NCBI GenBank assembly: GCA_963720075.1
Contig: CAVREG010000019.1
Coordinates: 1,054,001-1,118,000 of the forward strand
Length of the DNA: 64,000 nt
Reading direction: 5' to 3'
Source of the DNA: PALSA-188 sp963720075
Lineage (GTDB): Bacteria; Acidobacteriota; Terriglobia; Terriglobales; Acidobacteriaceae
Shown here: piece by piece, positions 1-8,985 of the stretch
Numbering within the stretch: position 1 is the stretch's first letter
Layout of the letters: the number at the start of each line of letters is the position of its first letter
Made by a program: the position numbers and the translations under genes
Notes under the pieces: model-generated
Told to the model about the DNA's origin: nothing
The model's input: only the letters and a program-made list of their open reading frames with translations
Databases searched by the model: none

Positions 1-1022
1 TGCGAGGATTATTTACCAGCTTTACTGCCAATGACCCGCAGGAACTCGTTCAGATAGACCGCGAAAAGGCGAAAGCTATGGGCGTTCCGCTTTCTCAGGT
101 TACGCAAGCTCTCGGCGTTTACATGGGCTCGGAGTATGTGAACGACTTCGATTACAACAATCGTTCGTATCGCGTTTACGTGCAGGCTGATTTGCCGTTC
201 CGCATGACTGCCCAGGACTTGCGGCAATACTACGTTCGATCGGACACCAACGGTTTGGTTCCGTTAGGGAATATTGTGTCCTTAAAAGAGACGTCGGGCC
301 CACAGGTAATCAATCACTACAATTTATTCCGCTCGGCCGAAATTGATGGTTCCGCGGCACCCGGATACAGTTCCGCTCAAGGCCTTAAGTCAATGGAGCA
401 GTTGGCGAAGCAGAACATGATGCAAGGCATGACGTATAGCTGGACCGGCCTGGCTCAGGAAGAAGTGGAAGCCGGGGGCAAGGCCATCATCATTTTCGCC
501 CTGGGACTCCTGGTGGTGTATCTCACTTTATCTGCGCAATACGAGAGCTTCGCGCTGCCGTTCATCATCTTGCTGGCCGTGCCTATGGCAGTTCTCGGGG
601 CTCTGACGTTCATCTCCATGCGTGGCCTGGTGGACGACGTGTATGTACAAATCGGACTGGTGATGCTGATTGGGTTGTCGGCTAAGAACTCAATCTTAAT
701 CGTCGAATTTGCGGAACAACTGATCGAGCGGGGACGGTCAATCACCGACGCGGCAATCGAAGCTGGTGAGTTGCGCCTGCGTCCCATACTGATGACCTCG
801 TTTGCATTCATTTTGGGTGTGCTGCCGCTCTACTTCGCGAGCGGAGCCGGTAAGCTGGGGCGGCACTCAGTCGGAACTGCGATCGTTGGCGGCATGTTGT
901 TCTCGACCGTCCTAAACCTTTTCTTTATTCCGGTGCTGTACGTTATTGTCAAAAGTATCCTGGTTTCGTTCTCGGGGAAAAAGGAAGAAGTAGAGATCAG
1001 AGAGCACGCCGAGGTCGCATAA
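1..1022 (+). CDS. RND efflux pump inner-membrane subunit, C-terminal part
   Basis: This is the last third of an AcrB/MexB-type proton-driven efflux transporter of the inner membrane; the gene begins before the window and the reading frame is already open at base 3. The first residues (GLFTSFTANDPQ, then QIDREKAKAMGVPLSQV) match the second porter domain of the family. Residues near AQEEVEAGGKAIIIFALGLLVVYLTLSAQYES lead into the final transmembrane bundle, with the family segments around LIGLSAKNSILIVEFAEQ and LRLRPILMTS. The end is a short charged cytoplasmic tail. A membrane-fusion partner would be expected upstream, outside the window. Substrate cannot be read from the sequence. Confidence 0.95.
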   Translation, partial: RGLFTSFTANDPQELVQIDREKAKAMGVPLSQVTQALGVYMGSEYVNDFDYNNRSYRVYVQADLPFRMTAQDLRQYYVRSDTNGLVPLGNIVSLKETSGPQVINHYNLFRSAEIDGSAAPGYSSAQGLKSMEQLAKQNMMQGMTYSWTGLAQEEVEAGGKAIIIFALGLLVVYLTLSAQYESFALPFIILLAVPMAVLGALTFISMRGLVDDVYVQIGLVMLIGLSAKNSILIVEFAEQLIERGRSITDAAIEAGELRLRPILMTSFAFILGVLPLYFASGAGKLGRHSVGTAIVGGMLFSTVLNLFFIPVLYVIVKSILVSFSGKKEEVEIREHAEVA

Positions 1023-1043
1023 GTGACTTAAGGAGCGCGATGA

Positions 1044-1634
1044 ATGTTTGAAAGCATTCTCTGCGAGGTAACCGAATACGACCCGAACGTTCTTGAGCCT
1101 TTGATTGGGCTTGCTGTCGAAATCGCCCGCGAGGGTCGAGAGGGAAAGCGGGTCGGCACGCTCTTCACGCTGGGAGATGAGGGCGCGGTGCTTGAAAGAT
1201 CACGGCCGTTGATTTTGGATCCGTTGCTGGGCCATCCTGAGTCTTCGCGCCACGTCGCTAATCTGAATCTTCGGGGAACCATCAAGGAATTGGCTCAGTT
1301 GGATGGCGGGTTTGTGGTGAGCCGCGGCGGGATTTTTCTTTCTGCGTGCCGCTATCTCGATGCCGTGGCCGCACAAGTGGACGTTCCGCTGGGACTCGGC
1401 AGCCGCCACATCGCCGCCGCAAACATGAGCGCTGTGACCAAGGCGGTCGGCATCGTGGTTTCTGAGAGTTCCGTCGTGCGTCTCTTCTGTCATGGGCACC
1501 TGATTGGCGAAATCATCCCGGAGATTTATATGATGGAGCATGCGGCGCAACTTCGCGGCCCGGTGAAGAGTGAGCAGGTCGGAGACTTAACAGTACTGAC
1601 CCCATCCAGGCGGCGACCCACGATTGCCTCATAG
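1044..1634 (+). CDS. DisA_N-domain, diadenylate-cyclase-like protein
   Basis: The protein is a stand-alone DisA_N (DAC) domain of 196 residues, the fold that makes cyclic di-AMP from two ATP. The typical run LLGHPESSRH...LRGTIKELAQLDGGFVV is present, followed by GLGSRHIAAANMSAVTKAVGIVVSES. Active enzymes carry DGA and RHR; here they read DGG (87-89) and RHI (121-123), so catalysis is not assured. There is no membrane segment and no HhH domain, so it resembles the soluble archaeal DacZ architecture more than DisA or CdaA. An AGGAG at 1031-1035 sits eight bases before this ATG; the ATG at 1040 runs into a stop at once. It could be an inactive nucleotide-binding relative. Confidence 0.8.
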   Translation: MFESILCEVTEYDPNVLEPLIGLAVEIAREGREGKRVGTLFTLGDEGAVLERSRPLILDPLLGHPESSRHVANLNLRGTIKELAQLDGGFVVSRGGIFLSACRYLDAVAAQVDVPLGLGSRHIAAANMSAVTKAVGIVVSESSVVRLFCHGHLIGEIIPEIYMMEHAAQLRGPVKSEQVGDLTVLTPSRRRPTIAS

Positions 1635-1658
1635 GCCGATTAGTTTACGATCTGACCC

Positions 1659-1889
1659 ATGACTACTCTGCGGGAGTTCAGTTGCGAAGTTTGCGGAATC
1701 GTAACCAGCAATCCCATGCACTGGTTTGTAATTCGATGCGGAAATTCTGAGCTTACCGTGCACCGATGGGATTCAGAGGCTGCCGAAGCTGCAGGAGCAC
1801 GCCATTACTGCGGAGAAGCCCACGCTGAGACTTACATCAGTAGGTGGTTTACATCAGTATGTGCACCGCCAAAACCAAGCTTCAAGTAG
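1659..1889 (+). CDS. Small cysteine-containing hypothetical protein
   Basis: This 76-residue protein has no family that I recognise. It shows a CxxC near the N-terminus (CEVCG, residues 9-12), a further cysteine at about 27, and a HYCGEAHAETYISRWF segment, a layout that suggests a small zinc-binding fold with Cys/His ligands. It follows the DisA_N gene by 24 bases on the same strand and may share its transcript. The gene ends just before the convergent TetR gene. Confidence 0.55.
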   Translation: MTTLREFSCEVCGIVTSNPMHWFVIRCGNSELTVHRWDSEAAEAAGARHYCGEAHAETYISRWFTSVCAPPKPSFK

Positions 1890-1896
1890 TTGTCAT

Positions 1897-2559
1897 TTAG
1901 CGGAGCGCTGGGCGTCCTCGCACCGGCGAGATGGGCGGGGAGGTCCGTCTCTCCATGGGCCAGGATCTCATCGCGGTGGCTACTACCCGTTGCAAATCCG
2001 CACGGCTCGCTCCACCGGCTGCCTGTACCGCCATCCCCAGCGAGATAGTCATCACGTAACGGGAGAGGTCCCCCGGATTCGAAGAAGCATCCAAATCCCC
2101 TTCCGCTTTCGCGCGTTTAAAGCGATCACGTAAAGCGGCCTCAAGGGCGACCCGGCGTGAAATCAGGTCCTCACGAATGCAATCGGCACCCTCTCCACAA
2201 GCCAGCGCACCTTGAACCATCAGACATCCCGACGGGTTGTGCGGATCAGCGAGCAAGTCAGCTGCGCCACGGAGCAGGTGCTCGGCAACTGCGCGCGCTG
2301 TGGATTGCTTGAGAGCTTCGTGGATGTAAGCAGCTCGACCCGCTGAGTATCGGTCAAGTGCTTTGTGGAACAGGGTTTCCTTGTTGCCGAATGCGGCATA
2401 AAGGCTGGGACGGTTGATGCCCATCGCTTCGGTTAAGTCCGAGAGCGAGGCACCCTCGTAGCCCTTACGCCAGAACACCTGTATAGCTGCGTCCAGAGCC
2501 TTGTCCAAACGGAAAGATCGTGGCCGACCAGTGGACCTCGAGAGCTTGCTCGCTTTCAT
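1897..2559 (-). CDS. TetR/AcrR family repressor
   Basis: This is a 220-residue one-component regulator. The N-terminal helix-turn-helix is clear: ALDAAIQVFWRKGYEGASLSDLTEAMGINRPSLYAAFGNKETLFHKAL (about residues 25-72). The C-terminal half is a helical ligand-binding domain; it ends in a short, proline- and arginine-rich tail. It lies 85 bases downstream of the DHA2 exporter gene on the same strand and probably regulates that pump. A perfect 10-bp inverted repeat begins two bases before its start codon, which points to autoregulation; no Shine-Dalgarno sequence is visible there because the repeat occupies the space. Confidence 0.9.
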   Translation of the reverse strand: MKASKLSRSTGRPRSFRLDKALDAAIQVFWRKGYEGASLSDLTEAMGINRPSLYAAFGNKETLFHKALDRYSAGRAAYIHEALKQSTARAVAEHLLRGAADLLADPHNPSGCLMVQGALACGEGADCIREDLISRRVALEAALRDRFKRAKAEGDLDASSNPGDLSRYVMTISLGMAVQAAGGASRADLQRVVATAMRSWPMERRTSPPISPVRGRPALR

Positions 2560-2560
2560 G

Positions 2561-2597
2561 TGTACTGAACAATAACACTTATTTACCGTTCAGTACA
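2561..2597. promoter_or_regulatory. Inverted repeat, likely TetR operator
   Basis: The arms TGTACTGAAC (2561-2570) and GTTCAGTACA (2588-2597) are perfect inverted copies separated by 17 bases. The repeat abuts the TetR start codon and lies between the exporter stop and the regulator start. Position and symmetry suggest a binding site for the adjacent TetR protein; this is inference. Confidence 0.7.
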
Positions 2598-2644
2598 GAT
2601 TGTAAGACTTCGGTGCGCTACACGCGCGATGAAGCATGCTCCGG

Positions 2645-4207
2645 TTAGTGATCGCTATGTGGCCGAATCATAATCGAGGCTGCCGTGGCACTCCCCAGAG
2701 ACAGAGCTGCGCAGATCACCATGACAATTCGGAATCCATAGACAAATGCTTCTCCAACAGATTTGTTGACGGCAGCCTTTGAAGCGGGATTAAGGCCGGG
2801 AGGCGCCCGCAATCCCGCAAGTTTGATTTCATTCGCACGAATTTCCTGCAAAATTCCATGCGGCAGTGAAAGTTTATCCAGACTGTGGTCCAGTCTGGAA
2901 CCAAAGGCCTTCGCCATCACAATGCCGAGGACCGCAATCGCAAGTACGCCTGCCACCCGCGCTACGGCATTGTTGATTCCGGAAGCTGTGCCGACCCGAT
3001 CTTTACCCGCCGAGTTCATAACCGCGGTGGTGAGAGGCGCCACGGCAATTGCCATGCCGAACCCGAGAATAAGTATGGCCGGAAAGAACGTGATCCAGTA
3101 ATCACCGCCAACGGATGGAAGGACAAATAGAACGAAACCGAATGCCACAACGAGAGTTCCAACAATCAACGGACCTCTGGAGCCGTAGCGGGCGACGAGT
3201 CCGCCAGACCACCGGGAAAGAAAGAACATGAGCAAAATCAAGGGGAGGACAGCTGCGCCAGTTGCTGTGGTCGAGTATCCCTGAACTTGAATTAGGTTCA
3301 GGGGAAACAAAAAAAAGAAAATTCCGATCGCGGCATAAAGAAAGAGCGTGAGGAGATTCGCACTGCTGAAGGTGCGAGATTCGAAAAGAGCGAGTGGGAG
3401 AGTCGGAGCAGAGACTTTAGCCTCGACAAATAGGAACGCGATAAGGCAGCCGACGCCAGCCAGCAAGCCCCCGAAAACCACCGGATTCCGCCAACCCAGA
3501 TTCAGCGATTCGACGAATCCCGTAACCAACCCACCGAGTCCGGCGGTGGCAAGAATCGCTCCTAGCCAATCCACGCGCTTTGCGGTGCCGCTCCGGCTCT
3601 CGGGAATCCGCCAAAGCGTAATCGCCACAACCGCCGCTGCAAGCGGAAGATTGATGAAGAACACCCACCGCCAGGAAGCGTGCTCAACCAGCCAGCCTCC
3701 AAGAACTGGCCCAATCGCAGTAGTGATGGCCGTAAAGCCGGACCAGGTGCCAATGGCCTGGCCGCGACTTTTTTCATCGAAAGATGTGCTGATAATGGCA
3801 AGGCTGCCGGGCACCAGGAGCGCGGCCCCCACGCCTTGAATGCTCCTCGCGATAATCAATTGATCAATCGTGGAGGAGAGGCCGCACGCCGCAGAAGCCA
3901 GCGCGAAAATTGCCACACCCACCACAAAGACAATACGGCGGCCCAACAGGTCGCCGAACGAGCCGCCGACCAGGATTAAGGCGGCCAGAAATAGTCCGTA
4001 AGACTCGACCACCCATTGCAGATCAACCACCGTTGCGTGAAAGCTGGTTTGCATAGCAGGCAAAGCGACATTGACGACGGTGCTATCAATGAAAGCCATG
4101 CTGGAACCGAGGATGGTTGCGACGAGTATCCAGGTTCTGGTCTCCGCTAAACACGGGGTGGCCGCAACTGCTGATTGCATTACAGCTTCGTCGCAAGGGG
4201 TTCTCAT
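2645..4207 (-). CDS. DHA2-family (EmrB/QacA-like) MFS multidrug exporter
   Basis: The 520-residue protein is a proton antiporter of the major facilitator superfamily, 14-helix DHA2 branch, in the inner membrane. Diagnostic segments include SSMAFIDSTVVNVALPAM in helix 1, LQWVVESYGLFLAALILVGGSFGDLLGRRIVFVVG across helices 2-3, and the motif-C-like GPVLGGWLVEHASWRWVFFINLP in helix 5. Length and topology are normal for the family. It is followed by the TetR gene, which suggests drug-inducible export. The chosen ATG is the first in frame; an internal ATG at codon 10 is possible. Substrate is unknown. Confidence 0.93.
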   Translation of the reverse strand: MRTPCDEAVMQSAVAATPCLAETRTWILVATILGSSMAFIDSTVVNVALPAMQTSFHATVVDLQWVVESYGLFLAALILVGGSFGDLLGRRIVFVVGVAIFALASAACGLSSTIDQLIIARSIQGVGAALLVPGSLAIISTSFDEKSRGQAIGTWSGFTAITTAIGPVLGGWLVEHASWRWVFFINLPLAAAVVAITLWRIPESRSGTAKRVDWLGAILATAGLGGLVTGFVESLNLGWRNPVVFGGLLAGVGCLIAFLFVEAKVSAPTLPLALFESRTFSSANLLTLFLYAAIGIFFFLFPLNLIQVQGYSTTATGAAVLPLILLMFFLSRWSGGLVARYGSRGPLIVGTLVVAFGFVLFVLPSVGGDYWITFFPAILILGFGMAIAVAPLTTAVMNSAGKDRVGTASGINNAVARVAGVLAIAVLGIVMAKAFGSRLDHSLDKLSLPHGILQEIRANEIKLAGLRAPPGLNPASKAAVNKSVGEAFVYGFRIVMVICAALSLGSATAASIMIRPHSDH

Positions 4208-4373
4208 GCTTTTCCGTCAGTGATGTTAAACCCGGTCAACGACAGGTGGTATTTAGCGCGTATCCGCTACACGCGAGACTCCCCAGCAAGCTCGGGAAGA
4301 CGCCTCAGATTAAGGCAGAAATTTGAACTGAATCATTACGGCGGTTTGACTCGCGTCGCCTACTGCAACAACC

Positions 4374-5759
4374 TCAGGCCGGAGTCCCGGCTAATGGCAG
4401 CCAGACTTGAAAACGGGTGTCGCCAGGTTTCGAGCTGAGCTGAATATTTCCCCGGTGCTTCTTCACAAGTCGCTGCACAGTGTCCAGGCCAAGGCCAGTG
4501 CCTTGTCCAACTCCTTTGGTAGTGAAAAAAGGTTCAAAGATGTGAGGCTGCACCTCGGCGGAAATCCCGGGGCCGTTGTCTCCAATCTCAACTACAACGC
4601 AGGCATCCTCGCGGTAGGTCCGAACTCGAAGCTCGCCCTTTCCGCCCATGGCGTCGATGGCATTGTCGATGAGGTTGGTCCAGACCTGGTTGAGCTCGCT
4701 GCCAAACGAATTCACGAGAAGAGGAACGCGCTGGTAATCGCGCTGCACCGCTACTCCTTGTTTCAACTTGTGATTCAAGATCGTAAGTGTGGTTTCCAGG
4801 CTCTTCACGACATCCACGTTCTGCACCGCCGCCTGGTCCATGTAAGTGTATTCCTTGATCGCACCGACCAAATCAGATATCCGTGAAGTGCTACTCTCGA
4901 TTTCGTGTAACAGAGTCGCTACCTCCACCGACGCGGCGATCCTGACCAATGCGGCTCTCGCGGTGTCGGCTTCGAGACTCGCAAACAACGATTCCAACGC
5001 CTCCGGCTTGATGTTTCGTCGTGCGAGGGCAGCGGCTAACATCCATAAGTCGTTTTGTCCGTGACTGCGCAACAAAGAATCAATCTGGTCTTCCAGGTCG
5101 CTGATGGTCAGCGCATCCGGTGGAACGACATCCTGTTGCGTGAACGAAGCCTCTAATTTTTCAATTTCTGATTTCTGTGCGGGCGTCAGATCACGCCTTC
5201 CCAACTCGAGACTCGCGCTTTTGATTTTCTTTAGAATGTCGCGCAATTGGCTGGCTGCGCGTTTCGCAGCCGAAGCGGGATTGTTGAGTTCATGGGCAAG
5301 TCCTGCCGAAAGTTTTCCCAGGGACGCCAATCGGTCTCGCTGTTGTTCGACGCGAGTAGTCTCACGGATCCTGTCTGACATCAAGCCAACGAGGCGGGTT
5401 GCCAGCTCCGGCATTTTTTGCACAAGTTGCGGGAACTGCGTGGAAGGAAAGCGCAATAGGCGCCCATTAGTGACTGCTCGTCCGGTCACCGGAGTTTTCT
5501 TCATCCGCGAAAAGGGGAGAACACCGGTCACGTCGCCAGCCTTGAGGGGAAAAGCAAACGTCTCACCGTTAATTTCACCTCGCGCCTGGAATTCTCCTTC
5601 AAGGACCACAAACATATTCTCGGCAGGATCACCCTGGTGGATATAGGCATCGCCCGGATTGAGAACCTGTTCCTGCGACTGGCTGAGAAACCAGGCAATC
5701 TGATCCTCCGGCAAGTCGGCAAACGCGGGAACGCGAAGTAATTCTGATTTTTCGGCCAT
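4374..5759 (-). CDS. Sensor histidine kinase with cNMP-binding domain
   Basis: The 461-residue cytoplasmic protein begins with a cyclic-nucleotide-binding (Crp-type) domain at about residues 8-130 (LNPGDAYIHQGDPAENMFVVLEGEF). A dimerisation/phosphoacceptor helix follows, with His156 in LSAGLAHELNNPASAAKR, and a HATPase_c domain with the N box (LIDNAIDAMGGKGELRVR) and G boxes (GDNGPGIS, GVGQGTGLGLDTVQRLV). The start codon directly follows the stop of the receiver-fusion gene upstream with no gap, so the two are translated together and probably form a kinase/receiver pair. No membrane segments are present, so it senses a cytoplasmic signal. Confidence 0.92.
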   Translation of the reverse strand: MAEKSELLRVPAFADLPEDQIAWFLSQSQEQVLNPGDAYIHQGDPAENMFVVLEGEFQARGEINGETFAFPLKAGDVTGVLPFSRMKKTPVTGRAVTNGRLLRFPSTQFPQLVQKMPELATRLVGLMSDRIRETTRVEQQRDRLASLGKLSAGLAHELNNPASAAKRAASQLRDILKKIKSASLELGRRDLTPAQKSEIEKLEASFTQQDVVPPDALTISDLEDQIDSLLRSHGQNDLWMLAAALARRNIKPEALESLFASLEADTARAALVRIAASVEVATLLHEIESSTSRISDLVGAIKEYTYMDQAAVQNVDVVKSLETTLTILNHKLKQGVAVQRDYQRVPLLVNSFGSELNQVWTNLIDNAIDAMGGKGELRVRTYREDACVVVEIGDNGPGISAEVQPHIFEPFFTTKGVGQGTGLGLDTVQRLVKKHRGNIQLSSKPGDTRFQVWLPLAGTPA

Positions 5760-7430
5760 TTACACCTTGCTCAGATATTGATGGATGAACTGCACCGCTA
5801 CCGATCCCTCACCGACTCCGGAGGCCACGCGTTTTATAGAACCGTGGCGTACGTCGCCAACCGCAAATATGCCGGGAACATTGGTCTCAAGCAGGAAGGG
5901 ATCGCGGTCGAGTGTCCATCCTTTTGTGCGTTGCCCGTTGCGAATAAGATCAGGGCCCGTCAATAAGAAACCGCGCTCATCCCGCTCGACGACATCCCCC
6001 AGCCAATCGGTGCGCGGCAGCGCTCCAATAAAGATAAACATCGCGCTCGCAGGCACGCGCTCAATCTTATTGGTATCGGAACAAAGCACGGAAATCTCTT
6101 CCAGATGGGTTTCGCCATGAGCCTCGGCCACGCTGGCATGTGTCCACAGCTGAATGTTGGGAGTCTGTTGAATCTGGTCTATCAAGTATTGCGACATGGT
6201 GCTCGAAAGCGATTCGCCCCGCACTAGAATGATCACACGCTCCGCGTATTTTGCGAAGTTCATCGCCGCCTGACCCGCCGAATTCGCGGCGCCCACGACA
6301 TAGACGATCTCACCCTTACATGACAGAGCTTCGGTAGCGCCGCCGCCATAGTAAATTCCCGCACCCTGCAACCGGTCTACCCCCGGAGCTTCCAGACGCC
6401 GCCATTGCACGCCAGTCGCGACCAGAAGCGCGTGGCACGAGATCTCGTTTCCATCCGCCAGCTTGATGATGCGGTAAGGCCCTTCCGTTCGAACGCCAAC
6501 AACTTCCTGCGGCGACAAGATTTCCACTCCAAACCGCTGGGCCTGCACCACGGCCCGCCGGGCCAGATCGTTGCCGCTGAGCCCGGCCGGAAATCCCAGA
6601 TAGTTCTCGATGCGGGAGCTCATGCCAGCCTGACCGCCAGGTGCTTCCCGCTCAATCATTACTGTGTGTAAACCTTCCGACGCGCCGTAAACGGCGGCGG
6701 CCAAGCCAGCGGGACCCCCGCCCACAATCGCCAAATCATAGAAGCTGGTTTGCGCGCGCGTGCGCAGTCCAACCTTTTGCGCGACGTCGGCGGGCACGCC
6801 CTCCAGAAGCTTCGTCCCATCGGGAAATAGCACCACGGGAAGATTGGCTGCTTCTGGACCGAGAGCTTCCACAAGACGCTTGGTTTCCTGATCATTGGCG
6901 GAAAGCTCGACGTCAATCCATTGATACGGGACGTGGTTGCGCGCCAGGAAGTCCCGTAACTCGTACGATCGCGGCGACCAACGAGTGCCCAGCAACCTGA
7001 TTCCTTGGAATGTAGGACGGAAGGAAGCTTGCCAGTCGTCGAGCAGATCATCCAGTTGTGGATACAGGTGCTCCGCGGGAGGGTCCCAGGGCTTCAAGAA
7101 AAAATAGTTTATGCTCGCCTGATTGATGGCAGTGATCGCGGCGCTGGTGTCCGCATACGCAGTGAGCAACGCTCTCTTCGCCGTGGGAAAGATTCCCATT
7201 GCGTGCTGCAAAAATTCCACTCCGTCCATGCGCGGCATGCGCTGGTCGGCCAGGAGCAAAGCTACGCTGTCATTACGGACCTTCAACTGCTTCAGGAGAT
7301 CGAGCGCTCCTTCAGGAGAATCGTTTCCGATCACACGGTATTCAGCACCATATTGCGAGCGGAGGTCGCGCTCTATTGCCCGCAAGACATCGGTGTCGTC
7401 ATCCACGCTTAACAAAATTGGTTTGGCCAT
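5760..7430 (-). CDS. Receiver / glutaredoxin-like / thioredoxin-reductase-like fusion
   Basis: Three domains can be read in about 556 residues. A receiver domain comes first (LLSVDDD; phosphoacceptor Asp about 62 in LLLADQRMPRMDG; LTAYAD; KPWDPP). A glutaredoxin-like domain follows (RLLGTRWSPRSYELRDFLARN...LPVVLFPDGTKLLEG). The rest is a two-dinucleotide-binding flavoprotein (IVGGGPAGLAAAVYGASEG; GGQAGMSSRIENYLGF; VVGAANSAGQAAM; final GIFAVGDVR). Both redox motifs are absent: SPRS replaces the Grx CxxC, and IYYGGGATEA replaces the TrxR CATCDG. The start is the ATG seven codons inside the longest frame, which itself begins with TTG. It forms an operon with the kinase that follows. Databases call such proteins fused response regulator/thioredoxin-disulfide reductase, but thiol reduction is doubtful. 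Confidence 0.9.
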   Translation of the reverse strand: MAKPILLSVDDDTDVLRAIERDLRSQYGAEYRVIGNDSPEGALDLLKQLKVRNDSVALLLADQRMPRMDGVEFLQHAMGIFPTAKRALLTAYADTSAAITAINQASINYFFLKPWDPPAEHLYPQLDDLLDDWQASFRPTFQGIRLLGTRWSPRSYELRDFLARNHVPYQWIDVELSANDQETKRLVEALGPEAANLPVVLFPDGTKLLEGVPADVAQKVGLRTRAQTSFYDLAIVGGGPAGLAAAVYGASEGLHTVMIEREAPGGQAGMSSRIENYLGFPAGLSGNDLARRAVVQAQRFGVEILSPQEVVGVRTEGPYRIIKLADGNEISCHALLVATGVQWRRLEAPGVDRLQGAGIYYGGGATEALSCKGEIVYVVGAANSAGQAAMNFAKYAERVIILVRGESLSSTMSQYLIDQIQQTPNIQLWTHASVAEAHGETHLEEISVLCSDTNKIERVPASAMFIFIGALPRTDWLGDVVERDERGFLLTGPDLIRNGQRTKGWTLDRDPFLLETNVPGIFAVGDVRHGSIKRVASGVGEGSVAVQFIHQYLSKV

Positions 7431-7462
7431 ACCCGGTCCCGGTTCCAAACATGATTACACAG

Positions 7463-7490
7463 TTCTCAGTTCTCAGTTCTCAGTTCTCAG
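7463..7490. repeat. Four tandem copies of a 7-bp unit
   Basis: TTCTCAG occurs four times head to tail immediately upstream of the receiver-fusion gene, followed by the partial variants TTGACTG and TTGACTT. It is a slippage-prone simple repeat that could alter promoter spacing; its role is unknown. Confidence 0.9.
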
Positions 7491-7614
7491 TTGACTGTTG
7501 ACTTGGTTAGATACAAGAAATTGCATTTCGGTCGCGCAATTGCTGTCAACCGGAATCCGGGGAAGAGTCGCGAAAACAAATGGAAACGTCCTTAATATAC
7601 AGAGCTCGTAAACT

Positions 7615-8730
7615 TTACTCGAACTCAAGCATTACAATTTCGGGATTCGATCCCAGCCGCAGCGGCGGCCCCCACGTTCCTGCTCCGCTCGAAGTGAAAA
7701 CCTGCATGCTCCCGATGCGACTTAAGCCATACACAAATTGCCGGTAAATCCGCCGCGCCATCCAGCTCCAGGGTATGAATTGCCCAAGGTGAGTATGCCC
7801 GGACAACTGCAATGAAACGCCCGCAGCCTCCGCGATTTCCGGATGGTCGGGAGCATGGGTTAATAGAATGCTTGCGCGATTGCGATCCAATCGGACGCCG
7901 TGCAGCACTGAGGCAAACTGCCCGTCCTGCGCCGCGTTCCGGTAAGGCACGCCAACGATCTGCAAACCGTCCACTTCTACTTTCTCATTGCTGAGCACGC
8001 GCACCCCGGCCGCCGTAATGGCACGCAGATATTTGCTATCGTCCTCGAATTGCTCATGATTTCCCGCAACAAAATAGACGCCGCGCGGCGCGATTAGGCC
8101 GTTCAACGGCTCGGCTGCTCGTGTAGCGTCAATGGCCGTGCCATCGTACAAATCTCCGGCAATAAAAATCGCGTCTGGCTGCTCCTTCAAAATCTTAGAT
8201 ACAATGCGGCGAAGAAAACGGCCGTTTCGCACGTGCCCCAGGTGCAAATCACTGATCAACGCCGCTCTTCGCCCGCGCCACACCGCCGGCAGGTTCGCGA
8301 GCCGCACCGTCGTCCGCGTGATTCGCGTCCAACTTGCATTGAAAACGCCGCAGAGTCCGGCGATTACTGCTGCACCGGACAGTAATTCAACCGTTCGATG
8401 GAAGTTCACGTTCAGCCCGGCCAGACGCGCAACGCCGAAAATAATCCAGGAGGAAACCGCGGCGGCAACGAGGAAACTCAGAAGACCCAGCCAAACCGCT
8501 GCAGCCCTATAAAACGCGCGGAGAGTGCCATTTGTATAACGAAACGCGAGTAGCGACGCGCCGACAAAACTCACCGACAAAAAGCCGAGAACCAGTTTGG
8601 TCCCCAGCGCCCCGTGAGTATTGCTTCCTAGTGGCGAAAATGTCCACGTCTTATAGATGAGATAATGCGTCAAGAAAAGAATGGACTGAATGATCGCAAT
8701 GAAACCAATCAAGCGTTTTCGTACTCGCAT
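7615..8730 (-). CDS. Membrane-anchored metallophosphoesterase (YkuE-like)
   Basis: The N-terminal 140 residues of this 371-residue protein contain about four hydrophobic segments (for example FIAIIQSILFLTHYLIY and LVLGFLSVSFVGASLLAF). A calcineurin-like phosphoesterase domain follows, with the metal motifs in order: ALISDLHLGH, IFIAGDLYDG, VAGNHEQF, LLTHAPDH and LSGHTHLGQ. This arrangement is that of the YkuE/UDP-diacylglucosamine-pyrophosphohydrolase-like group of membrane phosphoesterases. The gene stands alone, with the tRNA-Arg divergent upstream. The substrate is not predictable from the sequence. Confidence 0.9.
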   Translation of the reverse strand: MRVRKRLIGFIAIIQSILFLTHYLIYKTWTFSPLGSNTHGALGTKLVLGFLSVSFVGASLLAFRYTNGTLRAFYRAAAVWLGLLSFLVAAAVSSWIIFGVARLAGLNVNFHRTVELLSGAAVIAGLCGVFNASWTRITRTTVRLANLPAVWRGRRAALISDLHLGHVRNGRFLRRIVSKILKEQPDAIFIAGDLYDGTAIDATRAAEPLNGLIAPRGVYFVAGNHEQFEDDSKYLRAITAAGVRVLSNEKVEVDGLQIVGVPYRNAAQDGQFASVLHGVRLDRNRASILLTHAPDHPEIAEAAGVSLQLSGHTHLGQFIPWSWMARRIYRQFVYGLSRIGSMQVFTSSGAGTWGPPLRLGSNPEIVMLEFE

Positions 8731-8985
8731 GGTGGATTAGATTCCCCGGCCGGCGATTCGATTGTCGCCGTAGTTATAGTCGCCAACGATTTTGCTCCCA
8801 TGCCTCTGTGGTGTCGAACCTCGACCTTCAGCTCGCAGGCCATCCGCCAAGGCAGGGAATTTCGATCCTCCGATGTTCCGCTTTTTGAATACAGATTTGA
8901 TCAGCGGTAGAGAGAGGGCAGTCAGGTGAACCCGCAGAACCCCGTTTGATGCGTCAAACTTCGCGATATACACTTAGTTAGCATT

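Noticed and set aside
3348..3839. Long plus-strand frames antisense to the DHA2 exporter
   Set aside because: They are shadows of the high-GC exporter gene; the minus-strand product is clearly a full MFS protein.
7463..7490. CRISPR-like array
   Set aside because: The unit is only 7 bp, with no spacers; it is a simple tandem repeat. No CRISPR array was found elsewhere.
8737..8973. 78-codon minus-strand frame before the metallophosphoesterase
   Set aside because: No ribosome site, no family, and unconvincing composition; the gap more likely holds the promoter region and tRNA leader.
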